Source of the DNA: Owenia fusiformis
Taxonomy: Eukaryota > Annelida > Polychaeta > Sabellida > Oweniidae
DNA: 64,000 nucleotides
NCBI GenBank assembly: GCA_903813345.2
Contig: CAIIXF020000001.1
Span: 7,073,098 to 7,137,097 of the forward strand
Reading direction: 5' to 3'
Translations under genes and position numbers: made by a program
Notes under the pieces: model-generated
Database searches by the model: none
Told to the model about the DNA's origin: nothing
What the model saw: only the letters and a program-made list of their open reading frames with translations
Shown here: positions 40,223 through 52,291 of the stretch, in pieces
Layout of the letters: the number at the start of each line of letters is the position of its first letter
How positions within the stretch are numbered: position 1 is the stretch's first letter

Positions 40223-40641
40223 TACGCGGTACTAACTTCGACCGATAATTTGAATTTTTCACCTACCAGGTGCTTGAAAATCAAGGATACCGAGTCTCAT
40301 CAGCATACTGCACCGTTTTTCTTCAAACTTAAGCCTATACCATTTAAAGCAAAACAAAATTGCCTGTCTGTCGGTGCATTACTTTATTGTAAAGAGTCCC
40401 TCGTTCTAGCAGCGTTTTGGTCCCCAGCTGTTAGAAGGCCTTCTTACAGCTGGGGACCAAAATGCCGCTGGAAGTAGGAACTCTGTTTAAGAGAATAATG
40501 TACCATCAGAAAGGGATTTTTGTTATGCTTTGAATGGAACAAGTTTGAAGAAAAACGGTGCAGTAGAGACTCGTAATCCTTGATTTTCAAACATCCGGTA
40601 GGTCAAAAATTCAAATTAACGGTCGAAAATAGGACCGCGTG
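40223..40641. mobile_element. Family C foldback MITE, copy 3 (419 bp), 5-bp TSD
   Basis: Same order and orientation as copy 2. The left end has mutated from CACGCGG to TACGCGG while the right end is intact. Flanks are ATGTT on both sides (40218-40222, 40642-40646). The central gctgttagaaggccttctta palindrome is conserved. Confidence 0.92.
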
Positions 40642-41244
40642 ATGTTGCCCCGTACCAAATTTGAAGTAAATTGGATGAGGAATAAAAAAGTTATGACCAA
40701 ATTACCATATTTCCAAATCACTAAATGCAACGTTTTACATGGTAAAAATGAGCACTTTAAAATTCAATGGAGTTCTCCAAGCGTCCCTTACATAAAAAGG
40801 AAAAAGAAAAATCATTTATTATTGTAACATGTATTTTTCATATCAATTTTTGAATTATCCGTGTTTTGATATATAACATGGTATGTATCATGTTAAAAGC
40901 ATTGTTCAAGAGTCTCCCGAAAAATAGATGTATCATTTCTAGCTGGTATTTTTGTAAATGACATGAGATCGGGACTACGATTATCATCTCATTAATTATC
41001 GCAATCATTGCGACGTCGCAGCTTCAATGCTCATGCGATGTCCTTGCGACGTCGCAGCGTATGCGACCGCGTCCTGTCAATCGTATAGTCACACTTACAT
41101 TTCCTTAATCAGTTTTCGAAGTTAGTTCTCTTCACCTCGGACAAACATGATATTCCAAGTCACATTTTATAACTCCTTAGCGTATCGAATATCTATAAAC
41201 CTACATATACTCGTATATACCTGCATACACAGTGTTATATCTTA

Positions 41245-42052
41245 CCCCCCTATCACACCAAACTAGTTCTTACCCGTTCTTGCCAGACCTACGAAAACGT
41301 CGTAAAACGGGCTCAATCTGACTGTGGTCGGGAAATATGTCTAAAATAATTAGCTACTGCGTTCATAAACAGTCTTCAATACGTCCATCTCATTCGCAGT
41401 TCGTTCAGGTCGCACCACATCGGTGTACAACGTCGTATAACGCGTCCCTTAGTCTAGAAGGTCATCATGACCTGATTACAGGACGGTATGGTCGCCATCG
41501 AATGTTGAATCGATTCAAAATTCTAAAATAACCTTCCCGTCTGAGAACGTTCATGAAGTTCGTAAATAGACCTTAGGAAGTTGCAGTTACGTTCATTCCG
41601 TTCGCACACAGTTTAAAACCAGTTTTGAAGAACGCAGTGGCAACCTGTTTGGTGTGATAGCTATATTTTTGCTAACTCGTTCATAAGCAGTCTTAAATAC
41701 GTTTTTTATCAGTTTAAACCCGTTTGCAATTAGTTCAACCTCGTTTTCAATACGTCCTGAAACAGTTCAACTCGTTGTTAAAACGTCCCTAGTAGGATTG
41801 GAGTACGACGGTTCCGTTCGTAGTGCGTCCGGCTCGTCGTTAGTACGTTGTCACTCGTTCTAATTGTAGAACGTATCGACCACGAAAAAATTTTGAGCGT
41901 GTTCTAAGTTCTAGAGGACCTACCCGTTCGAGTACGTTCGATGACGTTTGTAAATAGACCCCAAACGGTTCTAAGTACGTCCAGTTCGTTCGTACACAGT
42001 TGAAGCCCGTTTTCGAGAACGTAGTGAAAACTAGTTTGGTGTGATAGTAGGG
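41245..42052. mobile_element. Family B element, long copy
   Basis: The left end (CCCCCTATCACACCAAACTAG) and right end (ctagtttggtgtgatagtag) are inverted. The flanks are TTA on both sides, compatible with a 3-bp TWA duplication as in PIF/Harbinger elements. An extra inward-facing terminus (cctgtttggtgtgatag, near 41655) suggests a composite. The interior is full of tacgtcc and cgttcg motifs and is non-coding. Confidence 0.75.
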
Positions 42053-42117
42053 TTACAAAACGATGTACGCAGGTGAAACCCTTCCGTATCATTGGCATCA
42101 TTCAACGAATAACTCAC

Positions 42118-42553
42118 AACCCTTCTATCACACCAAACTAATTCTCAACCGTTCTTTCCATCCTTACAAAACGTCGTAAAACGTGCTAAATCTAGCTGTG
42201 TTCTAGGGAAATATGTCTAAAATAAGTAGCTACTTCGTTCAGAAACAGTCTTCAATACGCCCATCTCATTCACTGTTCGTTCAGGTCGAACCATGTCGGT
42301 GTGAAAACGTAATGCAATTGATATCCGATTGCGCGTAAAAACGCGTCCCTAGTGGGATCGAAGTACTGCAATTATGTTCCTAGTCTAGTCAGGCATCTTG
42401 GTAGAAGTACGTTGTCACACGATCAAATTACAGAACGGATTGGTCGCCATCGAATTTTGAAATGGTTCAAAATTCCAAATCACTTTCCCTTCAGCGAGCA
42501 CGTCCATGAAGTTGGTAAATAGACCATAGAACGTTCAGCTACGTTCGTTCCGT
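42118..42553. mobile_element. Family B element, partial copy
   Basis: Starts AACCCTTCTATCACACCAAA and follows the left half of the neighbouring copies. The right terminus is missing and it runs into the next copy. No coding frame. Confidence 0.65.
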
Positions 42554-42565
42554 TCGCCCCCCTTA

Positions 42566-43432
42566 CCCCCCTATCACACCAAACTAGTTCTCAACCGTTC
42601 TTCCCAGTCATACGAAAAAGTCGTAAAACGGGCTAAATCTGGAATGTGTCTAAAATAATTAGCATCGTTCATAAAACAGTCTTCAATACGTCCATCTCAT
42701 TCGCAGTTCGTTCAGATCGCACCATGTCGGTGTACACACGTATTGCAATTGATATCCGATTGCATGTAACGTTGTATAACGCGTCCCTAGTAGGATTGAA
42801 GTACAGCAATTACGTTCCTGGTCTAGTAGGTCATCTCGTTTGAAGTACATTGTCACACGATCTGATTACAGAACGGTATGGTCGCCATCGAATTTTGAAC
42901 CATTTCACCTTCCCGTCTGAGAACGTTCATGAAGTTCGAAAATAGACCTTAGAAAGTTGCAGCTACGTTCATTCCGTTCGCACACAGTTTAAAACCAGTT
43001 TTGAAGAACACTTGGCAACGCCTGTTTAGTGTGATAGCTATATCTTTGCTAACTCGTTCATAAGCAGTCTTTAATACGTTCTTAATCAGTTTAAACCCGT
43101 TTGCAATTAGTTCTACCTCGTTATCAATACGTCCTCAGACAGTTCAACTCGTTGTGAAAACGTTCCTAGTAGGATTGAAGTACGACGGTTCCGTTCGTAG
43201 TACGTCCAGCTCGTCGTTAGTACGTTGTCACTCGTTCTAATTGTAGAACGTGATGACCACGGGAACATTTTGAGCATGTTCTAAGTTCTAGAGGACCTAC
43301 CTGTTCGTGTACGTTCAATGAAGTTTGTAAATAGACCCCAAACGGTTCTAAGTACGTCCAGTCTGTTCGTACACATTTGAAGCCCGTTTTCGAGAACGTA
43401 GTAGTGAGAACTAGTTTGGTGAGATAGTAGGG
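42566..43432. mobile_element. Family B element, third copy at this locus
   Basis: Left end CCCCCTATCACACCAAAC, right end ctagtttggtgagatagtag, flanked by TTA on both sides (42563-42565, 43433-43435). Its interior follows the copy at 41245 block by block, so the locus looks like serial insertion or tandem duplication. Confidence 0.75.
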
Positions 43433-43924
43433 TTATATCCTGATTGCAATAATACCCAGTGGGATGTGTTCTGTCATCAGTCACGCCCGACTGCACAACG
43501 TAGTAATACGTCCCTAGTAGGATTAAAATACGACAGTTCCATCCGTTCGTAGATGACCATGAACAAAAAAGTCCTACATCCAACATACATTAAAGAATGG
43601 GATAATGATACCCTAAGGCTACTCTATATAGAACGTTTGATTTTTGAGTAATCAATTGCTGAGAAAACACTTGTCAAAAACTGATTCATTTTTATGGGAC
43701 ACCCGATATATCATCTTTACTACTCTAACACTCTCTTTACTTTTCATATTTTAAATGCTAACTTGTTTGTTACCACTGTTTTTCACATTGCAACCATAAT
43801 ATGATGTCCAAACAATGCAATGAGGAACCTAACTTATATTTTTCATGCCTCAGCTAAAGTCGATGACTTTGTATGGCTAGTTTTATTTCTCTCTTACTGT
43901 CATACATGGTTTATTGGATTTCAG

Positions 43925-44038
43925 GCAGTTAGATAAAGCCATTGCTACAATTGATGCACTGTCCGATATAGTGACTGCAGTAGAAGGGCATTGTGATGTT
44001 TATGTAGACGGAGGTGTGAGACACGGCTCTGACGTTCT
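43925..44038 (+). CDS. Hydroxyacid oxidase exon up to the insertion point
   Basis: Acceptor tttcag at 43919-43924. The first base completes an arginine codon (phase 2), giving the R-Q-L-D of the catalytic NHGGRQLD motif. The exon runs through the DGGVR FMN-phosphate strand and stops being homologous at the target duplication GTTCT. Confidence 0.85.
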
Positions 44039-44409
44039 CACGGTGACCAAGTGGAGATTGTCCCGGACGTGTTTTTTCAAACGATTTAGACGTGTTGTTG
44101 GAAAACTTGAGAGGTAGGTTGATAAATTTGGTAATGAAATTGCTATTAATACATATTTCTGGCATTTTTGGTATATATAATTGCGAGTACTATGAAGTGT
44201 GATGGAATGATTGCCAAAATAGATACATGGGAATGAAGAAGAACATCTTAGGTAGATGTCAAGTAATGTTAGTTTGTAAAATATAGAATATTCTTACCTT
44301 CTTGCTCCATTCTAACGAATGGCATATTCCATGTTCTTACAAAACACGTCTAAATCGTTTGAAAAAACACGTCTGGAACAATTTCCATTGTTAAGACTTG
44401 AGCACCGTG
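44039..44409. mobile_element. 371-bp inverted-repeat element inside the oxidase exon, CAC...GTG ends, 5-bp TSD
   Basis: Ends are CACGGTGACCAAGTGGA and the complement of CACGGTGCTCAAGTC. A second block, gacgtgttttttcaaacgat, is inverted exactly between the arms (44069 and 44344). Flanks are GTTCT on both sides (44034-44038, 44410-44414). CACGGTG differs at one base from the RAG heptamer CACAGTG. No coding capacity of its own. The open frame across the left arm is read-through from the host exon. Confidence 0.93.
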
Positions 44410-44808
44410 GTTCTGAAAGCTTCTGGGAACAAAATAAAGATCATTTTCTATATTATACTAAAATATTGCTCCATGTAGCCTACGATACCATATTGAACTG
44501 AATGTAGAGTTTTGTATATACAACTATTTTTGATGTTCAGAGTATTGGTTATCAGTTCTTATTTTTATTCTTCAACATGTTGTGGGAGGGGTACTAAAAA
44601 ATGTTTCTTTTCACGTTAGATCCTGGTTTGGGATAGTTGGGGTTTGTTTTCTTTGTTATCTTTTTTTGCTATGTTCTGGATACTTGTGGTCCTTCCATTT
44701 GGCAATTGTACATTCATACAGTAAATGTACATAATGTACATTTCTATATAATATAAGTATTTCAAATGTGTATTGTGCATACTTTAACATGTTAATGTTT
44801 TATTTCAG

Positions 44809-44990
44809 GAGCAAGTATGGTGTTCATAGGGAGACCTGCACTCTGGGGTTTAGCCGCTGCTGGTGAAACCGGGGTGAAGAGGGTGCTTGAGATATCGAGG
44901 GATGAGTTAAGTGAAGCCATGACACTGATTGAATGTGCAACAATAAGTGAAATTAACAACGGTCTGGTGGCGAAAAAGGCGCACCTCTAA
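44809..44990 (+). CDS. Hydroxyacid oxidase, terminal exon
   Basis: Acceptor tttatttcag ends at 44808 and the exon opens in phase 1. It encodes 59 whole residues with FIGRPALWGLA (FMN phosphate and active-site region) and the terminal helix ETGVKRVLEISRDELSEAMT. It ends KKAHL-stop, where AHL fits the [SAC][KRH][LM] PTS1 pattern. An AATAAA lies at about 45422. Confidence 0.85.
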
Positions 44991-46610
44991 TAGATAACAT
45001 ACACCAGGGTCAACAATTATTGTCACATTGCTTATTGAACATACTGTTGCAAATCTATTTATAAGATCGCATCACATCACAATGTCTACAGTTTTCACAC
45101 ATAGTCGTACAGATGTATAAGTATGTGGGAACCATGTATCGTATATTTATGGTCGCGTGATATTTTCGTTACAGTTGAATATGCCATACTCTTCTGTGGA
45201 AGATGCGATACTCGCCTGCGATATACGGCATATCCGCAGTTGAGATATTCTGTAAGTGAAAACGTGAAACAGACAGCCACGATTTGATTGATCGAGAGAA
45301 AATACTTTAAACGTAAAACTATGCTTGGCCTGGATTACCTGTATTAGTGTTTCGAACATTTAAATATGAATCCTGGAGAGATTAAGTATAAAGTTTATTT
45401 CAATTTTTAATATCAGAAATGAATAAATTGTGATTGCCAATACCATGATAAATTAGTACCTGTGATTTTATACGTTTTGTGTCTGGTCTTTATTGACTGT
45501 CGATTTGGCTAAAATTTAAAAGTCACTCATAATATCCACGAACGTACATATACCAAGGGCGTTACAATACCCGGGAATTTATCGGTTCGTGCAGTACGTG
45601 TTTGTGATAGCGCCCTCTGTAGGTCACTGTGCTTATAGCCTACAGTAATACGGGGTAGGATATCGGGAATTCGGTCAGTTTCTATCCGTCGATTTCGCTA
45701 TGAATTGAAGCAAGTGTGACCACTTTATCCACTTAACTAATTTGATAATTGATTAAATCTTTAAACAAAATCGATAAACACGTTATACACTTCCTATCTC
45801 CTTAGAAATTAGCATGTATTTATGGATTGTGTTTTCGAACAAGGCTCGACCCAGACCAATAGGAAAATCCTTATGCTAATAAGTATGACGTCATATTTTC
45901 CTGGGGAATTCTAGATTTCAAAGCCTCCCAGTCTGTTATATTATTGTGTCAAATGTAAACGCTCTTTTGCAGACAGAAAATTGACAGATTAGCTTTTAAC
46001 TTTCAGCTTTATAATGTTACTTGATTTGGACCATTGCCTGATTGATCATTCTGAAATTTTGATTGTGATTCATGACTGATTGGCAAGAAAAATAATTCCT
46101 ATTGTTTTCCAGCGAAGTCAAAATGTTACAGCATGAGTTATAATGTCGAGTTTGCATCATGTTAAATTCTGCTAGTGATTAGAAGTCCATGCACAAGCAT
46201 ACACATAAGAGACAAACACACCCAGGCTCCAGGCCGTGGATGGAAATATAAAACTATTTAAGGCACAAACTGGTATTAATAGACCGATATGTAGTGTCTG
46301 CCATGTATTGAAGGTAAACCAATCTGCATTATTAATGCTTCTTCTATCAATACATGGATTGTGCAATGGAAAAGCAATGGCACAATCAAAAATGTGCATA
46401 TCAATCGTGAATATCTCTCGGTTCAAAGCTTATTTCCAACAGAATCGTGTCAAAATATGTGTCTGAGTAACAGTTATACATTATAAGATCGCAAACTCTT
46501 ACCAATTATCAGCCGAATGGCTCATTTTCAACGAAATGTCCTTAAGACAACAGCCCTGGGTCGCGCCTGAGACCAAAAACTATTTCAAATAGCCCTCTCC
46601 TAATTATATT
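44991..46610. other. Non-coding stretch after the oxidase
   Basis: Probably contains the 3' UTR and poly(A) signal of the oxidase (AATAAA at about 45422). No other gene recognised. Confidence 0.4.
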
Positions 46611-46619
46611 GGATAATCA

Positions 46620-46924
46620 CAAGGAGGATTGGCTCCCAGGATCGAAACTCGATATTTTCCAACAATGAAATCGTCGAAATGTCGTTATTTTCTGAAATTA
46701 TAACCAACTATAAATTCAAAATAAACAGTCCAAAAGATTCGAACCAATATCTCGATCATTTCTCCTGAGTTTTGGAATTTTTCGTTCGGAAACAAGACCA
46801 AAATTCACGATTCAAATGCTGAAGTGAACAAAATGGTGGCTGTTTGAATTCAAATTTTGTATCACGACATGCCCATATATGGGACAGAATATCGATGTTG
46901 CACTCTGGGAGCCAATCCTCCTTG
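46620..46924. mobile_element. Mutator-like MITE, copy 1 (305 bp), 9-bp TSD
   Basis: CAAGGAGGATTGGCTCCCAG is inverted at the right end (...ctgggagccaatcctccttg). Flanks are GGATAATCA on both sides (46611-46619, 46925-46933), a perfect 9-bp duplication as made by Mutator-like elements. A near-identical 305-bp copy lies at 61152-61456. Confidence 0.95.
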
Positions 46925-46933
46925 GGATAATCA

Positions 46934-48027
46934 CATTTATGCGTGCGCGCGCAGCTCATCCACTGAACGAAACGCCACTTCCCGCTGAAATCACCGGGTA
47001 TTGATCTCTCCCTTGCATATACATGTAGGTTCGTATGTTTAAGGATTGAAGCCCTGGACTCAGTGCATTGTGGACCAAATCATTCATCGAAGGTGATGTT
47101 TCAACCTGGACGAGATGCGCGCATGGAGTGTGGTGTAAGGAAATAACGCCTGAGTTTGTTAGCGAATAGGTATGCGGAATATGGCATATTCACCTTCAGA
47201 ATATGATAACGTGTTCACCGCATTACATAAACGGATGCCAATACAAATATAGATTTTTTAGAAGCTTGGTATATTCCAAATATTATCTATACACGACTAT
47301 TCTCAATACTATTCGTGTTTTCAGTCGAGCTAAAATAATCGATCATCTGTAAAAGCCCCACAGTGTCAGATTTATGTAAAGCATTCCGATTTGATCCCAT
47401 GGGCCGCATTAGTTCACATATCACTCGATCGGGGATCATCTGTCATGGTATTGCATAGATTACCTGATTAGTTGTCTGCAGTTCCATGGATATTGCATAC
47501 GTAACATACGTACTTTTTATCCCATGATACTATTACTTCCCTGGTGAAAAACACCAGGGAAAATGACTGACTTATATATCGTATTTATTATGTTTTCATC
47601 ATTTTCACAGGTTTTATTAATTTTTAAAACGTCCCATTTATATTGATTTAAAATAAAAATCATTACTTTGAAAAAATCATTTTCTCTAAAGGATTCATCT
47701 CTTCAACTGAAAACTCATTTATTGTAATCGTCAAAGTCATTTTGTCGTTCCCGTATTAACTATTTGTTTTTTGTTCAATGTACTCTCTATATAGCAAATA
47801 CATTCTTAGAAGTTTTAAGTATTCAAAAAAATATTCAAACTAATGTCCCTCGGGAAATATCATGTTGACAACTCGATCGGCACTCAGTATAAAACCACAT
47901 TCAATCGAATCTATAAGCGAATAAGAGGTCAATATTTCGACCTCCCCAGCCAAAAACATTTATTGATATTGCCCATCATCAGTTGCAGAAATAATACTGA
48001 GGTCTGACATTGCACTTGAATGTTATT
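46934..48027. other. Non-coding stretch
   Basis: No gene recognised. Contains the small perfect stem-loop at 47537-47561. Confidence 0.4.
47537..47561. repeat. Perfect 10-bp stem-loop
   Basis: TTCCCTGGTG and CACCAGGGAA are exact inverted arms around an AAAAA loop. It lacks the context of a histone 3' stem-loop or a rho-independent terminator and has no gene beside it. Function unknown. Confidence 0.6.
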
Positions 48028-48036
48028 GACGTTTTT

Positions 48037-48160
48037 TAGTCTTGCTCAAATACTGTATCCACCCCCGCCCCCCTGTCACTTTCACTCTCTTTACCTGGCA
48101 ATATACATAGAGAGAAGGATAAAGGGGGGGGGGGAGTACAGGGTCTTTTAAGCAAGACTA
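48037..48160. mobile_element. 124-bp MITE with TAGTCTTGCT ends, 9-bp TSD
   Basis: TAGTCTTGCT at 48037 is inverted at 48151-48160. Poly-C and poly-G tracts face each other inside. Flanks are GACGTTTTT on both sides (48028-48036, 48161-48169). Same family as 16503-16590. Confidence 0.85.
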
Positions 48161-48260
48161 GACGTTTTTATACAAGGGTTAGCGAGTTAAATATGTAATA
48201 GTAATCACTTAATTACTAGTACATAACCACCAATATTATTTTATTCAATTGTATGTTTAA

Positions 48261-49079
48261 AGGCCCCATATAAAGTTTAAACCACTTTGGCTTATATTGT
48301 AGTATTATTGCCCAATGTTATCAAAGTGTGATATGTGAAACTTTTTTTTTTAATTTCAAAAAGTGGTTTTTGATAGACGTTTTGTTCCAAAATTTGTGAA
48401 TTTATTTAAAACCAACTTTTAGAGGTCACTCATATCTTCTAATTAGCCACAATTCATACCAATGCATAGCATTCATCCTCCCATGTTTTTTGCCGAAAAA
48501 ATTAAGAAAATCGGTTCATAAATAAGCGAGAAATGAACTTATCAGTGCATGAAAATGGTTCTGAGAAAAATGCATTTCAAAATTTTAGTTCTCATAGAAA
48601 CCAATGGTACAATGATATCTAAAACATAATTTATTCTTCCTTTTAACCTTGTTTTTTAACATTGGTTTTTTATGAAAGTCTAAAATATTTAGATTGACAT
48701 CGAAAAAAAATTTTCAATTTTTTTCAAAAAGTTTTGGTACCTTAGTGACATCACTAATGTTTCAAAATATTTTTGATATGTTAAAACATTGAAGTGGCCC
48801 ATTAAATATGGCATTTTATTATTGAAATAGTGTGTCCTTTGTTCAACCTTTGCATTGGTGTTAAAAAGATTATCTTTTTTGAAATGCATTTAAGAAATAT
48901 TTGATGATTAAGAAATTTCAAATTTGAATATGACATGGAAATTTGAATATTTGAGAAATGAAATGCTCACACTTTTTTCAAACTTTTTTTTGTTCAAATA
49001 TCTCTAAAATCACTTTTTAAGTCCTGACAAATAGTAAATGAATGATAAAAAAAATATTTTCAAACTTTAGACGGGGACT
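48261..49079. mobile_element. 819-bp TTAA-flanked foldback element
   Basis: AGGCCCCATATAAAGTTT at the left is matched by inverted AGTCCCCGTCTAAAGTTT at the right. Both sides are bounded by TTAA (48257-48260, 49080-49083), as in piggyBac and Kolobok insertions. The interior is AT-rich and partly inverted. No transposase. A similar-sized TTAA element lies at 56859-57665. Confidence 0.75.
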
Positions 49080-49083
49080 TTAA

Positions 49084-52064
49084 AAACAAGTTCTGACCAA
49101 AATAAAATAGTAAAAAAAACAAATATTATATTTCTATATTCTACGTTCATTTATTTTTCAAGTCTCAATTGGAAGCAAAAAGATTGACCTGTTCCAGTCT
49201 ATTTCTGACAAAATACAAAATTGGTCATTTGGGTCCCTGCATATGCCATATATAGCACTCTAATCTGGACAACTAGCTGCGATTTGCAATAAATATACAT
49301 CCTCTATTAGAACTCGAATTACTTTTTTTATATTCGGCAATTGCAATATTTTTGCCTGTTCGCGGTTTTATGTTATTGTTATTTTCACGATCGATATTTA
49401 TCATTGGTTTTTCGATGAAACAATTTCAGAGTGGGCCTAAAACGTCCATATTTCAAGCGGGCATTTGAGTGAAAACTCTAAATAGTATCATGATGAATGG
49501 CGAGGTACGTGCTTATGTTTTTTTGCTAAATTGGAAGGTACAGTTGAACACAACCATCACCATCATGTGACACGATGCACTTATATTATTTTGAAGCACC
49601 TTCGACGAGGACGGTCAATGATGCAATTTTCGCAATGCAATCTAAATCTTGTACTGGATACGAGGTAAAATGATATTATTGGATCACACGATAGACATCA
49701 AATGACATTGATGGCAGAACATCATTTCCCCCAAGAGGTTTCATATAAAGTAAATCTAAATAATTCATACGTTCGTTGTCTTGCAAAATTTAATTTCCAT
49801 AAAAAAGTAGTTATTTACAAATTAGAATACCCGGAGTTAAGACCTAATGCCAAATGTATTCAAATACACTCCATGCGGTAACCTATGTAACAAGACCAAT
49901 TACATCAGGTTTGCAAATTGCAATATAGGGCAGTAGGGTTTATATGTTTCTTGGACGATAAAACATACATATCTAAAAAAGTACCATCAACTGGCCCGAA
50001 TATCCTAACAAATTGGAGCATGGTCATCTGGTACAAATTGTTCCCGAGTTCAGGTTCGATACTTGGTTCAATCGTTATGAACATTTACATGGTGTATACT
50101 CATACTATACTAGTACTCGAATGCCTGTATTTCAGTGCACAATTTAGAATTCTATTTGTAAGATAGCTTATTCAGAGTCTATACTCCATTATCATACGCA
50201 TCACATCATTTGTCTTTTTTCTAGTATAAAACCTCAGTCACATTTGCGATCTACGGCGACCGTATAACCGTAGTTCCCTGACATCTGCCTATCATAATGG
50301 AGTATAGATTCTGGATGAGCTCTAATATACTAGGATATTACTTTTAGAGTACTAAAGTAGTCAGTGGTCTTCATTTTGGATATTACGTTATACATGAATT
50401 GCTAATTATCTTAAAGAGGTCACTAGGTATGGTGGACTGGTCATGCATCATCAAGGTATGAAGTTTTCAAACTGGTTTGCGAATATATTTCATGGTGGAT
50501 TAACAAAATACTATCTAGGGTCATATAAGTTGCAAAATACGTGATGGACCTCCATCTATCCACATATTAATTGAACCTAAAGGTGTATCTTTGAATGATT
50601 CCCTCATTTTCCCAAATCGTATTGGTTTCATGGCGGAACAAGCACCATGACTGTCTTTATTACATGTATCTGACTTTCTACCACTCATCCAGTTAGACAT
50701 ATTCAGGGAAAATTAATGCTTTTTTCTATTTACTGAAAAATTGGAAAATTCTTCCCGGAAATTCATATGTATTCCCCCTTCTTTGTCCAGATTGGAACAG
50801 ATTTCGCGCGATTACTCGAGAGATTATGCTTCTACCTTGTTATTTCGAGGATAAGGTCGTCAGTTTGCGCAGGGAGAATGTTGCCTTTAAATGTTTTTAA
50901 TAAGTTGTTCATCGGATAGCGCATTCACGAAAATTCGAGTGCTATTGACATGATTTCAATTCATATCTTCAATGCCAACAAATTGAAATCATGAATTTTC
51001 ATGAAATTCATTTGGAATTTATTTTAGCCAAAAAATGGTGTGTATCCGCGCATCCCTAACAAAGTGTTTTTAAATTGCGAAAATAAAACTAATGTAAATT
51101 ACTATATCACCAAAGAGGCGATTTCCTGCGTCTTAGACAATTAAACATAAAACATAACTTTACGTACCTTTCTCTTCCACTGAAATTTCCAAACATATTC
51201 TCAGGCTCCGCATCAGAAAGGACACTAAGTTAAATTCCTAAGATAGAAAATTCCAAGCGATATCCTTAAAACTGTTAATTTGTATCTGTACAAAGGTGTT
51301 CCCCAACAGTCACCTGGTTATTTCTAAGGACAATAATTCTATTTTATAACATAATTGTAACTTCATTTGCTTATAAAACATGACATCTCACTATATGTAT
51401 CAAACATCACTTGTACATTGCCCAGCAAAAGGCCGCCTTCTTTGCAAAGAATTTTTTTATTATTCATTCCACGAATATCATTCCCACTATATGCAGAACG
51501 GTAATTACTTGGAAGGATTGTTTTATTTATGCAGATTTGATGATGTATCTTCCCAGAAATTGCCCTAAATTATTACAGTGCTGTTTCATCACCAGAAACA
51601 TCCTCATCAGGCCGATGCAATGGCCTTTGGCAGTTCATAACTCAATCCACCCATGGTAAAGTCACTCTTTACTGATGTAACTGTGGGCCTAATTGGCAGA
51701 ATAACAAAACACGTGATTTTTTGTGTTGTAGGGAAATCACCCATTTTTGTAATAGATAGATACCAACACCCAAGTCAGCGTAAGCGGAACTATAACAACT
51801 TAATTTATTTTTGGACATGCAGTCTTCTTTCAAAGGATACATGTAACGTTATATTGGTTTTATACATGGTGTCAAATAAGCCTCGTCCACCTCTACAGCC
51901 AAACCCAAATTCATGGTACCAAGTGTGCTACATGATGGGATGATCTGATTACACCTATCAATCAATGTGGCAATTTTATGGATAGGGTTAGATTAATTTG
52001 TAGCATTTAGAGGGGCAATTTGTATTTGAGTTTGTTGTTAAAAGCGGAATGCGAGGTTTTGACG
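49084..52064. other. Non-coding stretch, nothing recognised
   Basis: About 3 kb without an exon, RNA gene or repeat I can support. Open frames of 60-96 codons near 49918, 51380 and 51653 show no domain. Confidence 0.4.
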
Positions 52065-52069
52065 AATTA

Positions 52070-52286
52070 CAGGGGCGGATCTGGGAACCAACAAGGGGGG
52101 GGGGCAAACTTTTGGTCTGAAAAAAAACTTCTAGGCCCCTAAAACCAAAAAGTGGGCCCAAATTTTGAGGCCAACGAGGCCCATTTATGACCAAAAAGGC
52201 CCACTTTTTGGAGCCGTAAGGCCTTTTTTGGCTCAACATTTTTTGGGCCCAATTTTTTTTCTGGGCCCACCCAAGATCCGCAAGTG
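52070..52286. mobile_element. hAT-like MITE (CAGGGGCGGATCTGGG left end), 5-bp TSD
   Basis: The left end CAGGGGCGGATCTGGG is inverted with mismatches at the right (CCAAGATCCGCAAGTG). The interior has repeated ggcccaaa/tttggcc blocks. Flanks are AATTA on both sides (52065-52069, 52287-52291). Length and structure resemble 36030-36247. Confidence 0.8.
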
Positions 52287-52291
52287 AATTA

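Larger units (their letters stand above)
43925..44990 (+). pseudogene. FMN-dependent alpha-hydroxyacid oxidase (glycolate oxidase type), 3' exons, interrupted
   Basis: Family members oxidise glycolate or other 2-hydroxyacids in peroxisomes, producing H2O2. Two exons are recognisable. The first begins at 43925 after tttcag and continues NHGGR with [16 protein letters not shown], then [12 protein letters not shown], the FMN-binding strand. At codon 37 it is split by the 371-bp element at 44039-44409. After the element the frame resumes as Leu-Lys-Ala (the family consensus is DVLKALALGA) but then diverges, and no GT donor stands where expected. The last exon, 44809-44990, reads ASMVFIGRPALWGLAAAGE and ends in Ala-His-Leu, a permitted PTS1 peroxisomal signal. 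Upstream exons were not found. Insertion plus missing donor favour a pseudogene or damaged allele; use of an alternative donor cannot be excluded. Confidence 0.8.

Noticed and set aside
43440-43920. Upstream hydroxyacid oxidase exons
   Set aside because: I searched for the VSNHGG-type segment and earlier barrel strands before 43925 and saw none. The region is repeats and AT-rich filler.
46756-46959. Open frames repeated at 46.8 and 61.4 kb
   Set aside because: Both lie within the two copies of the 305-bp Mutator-like MITE.
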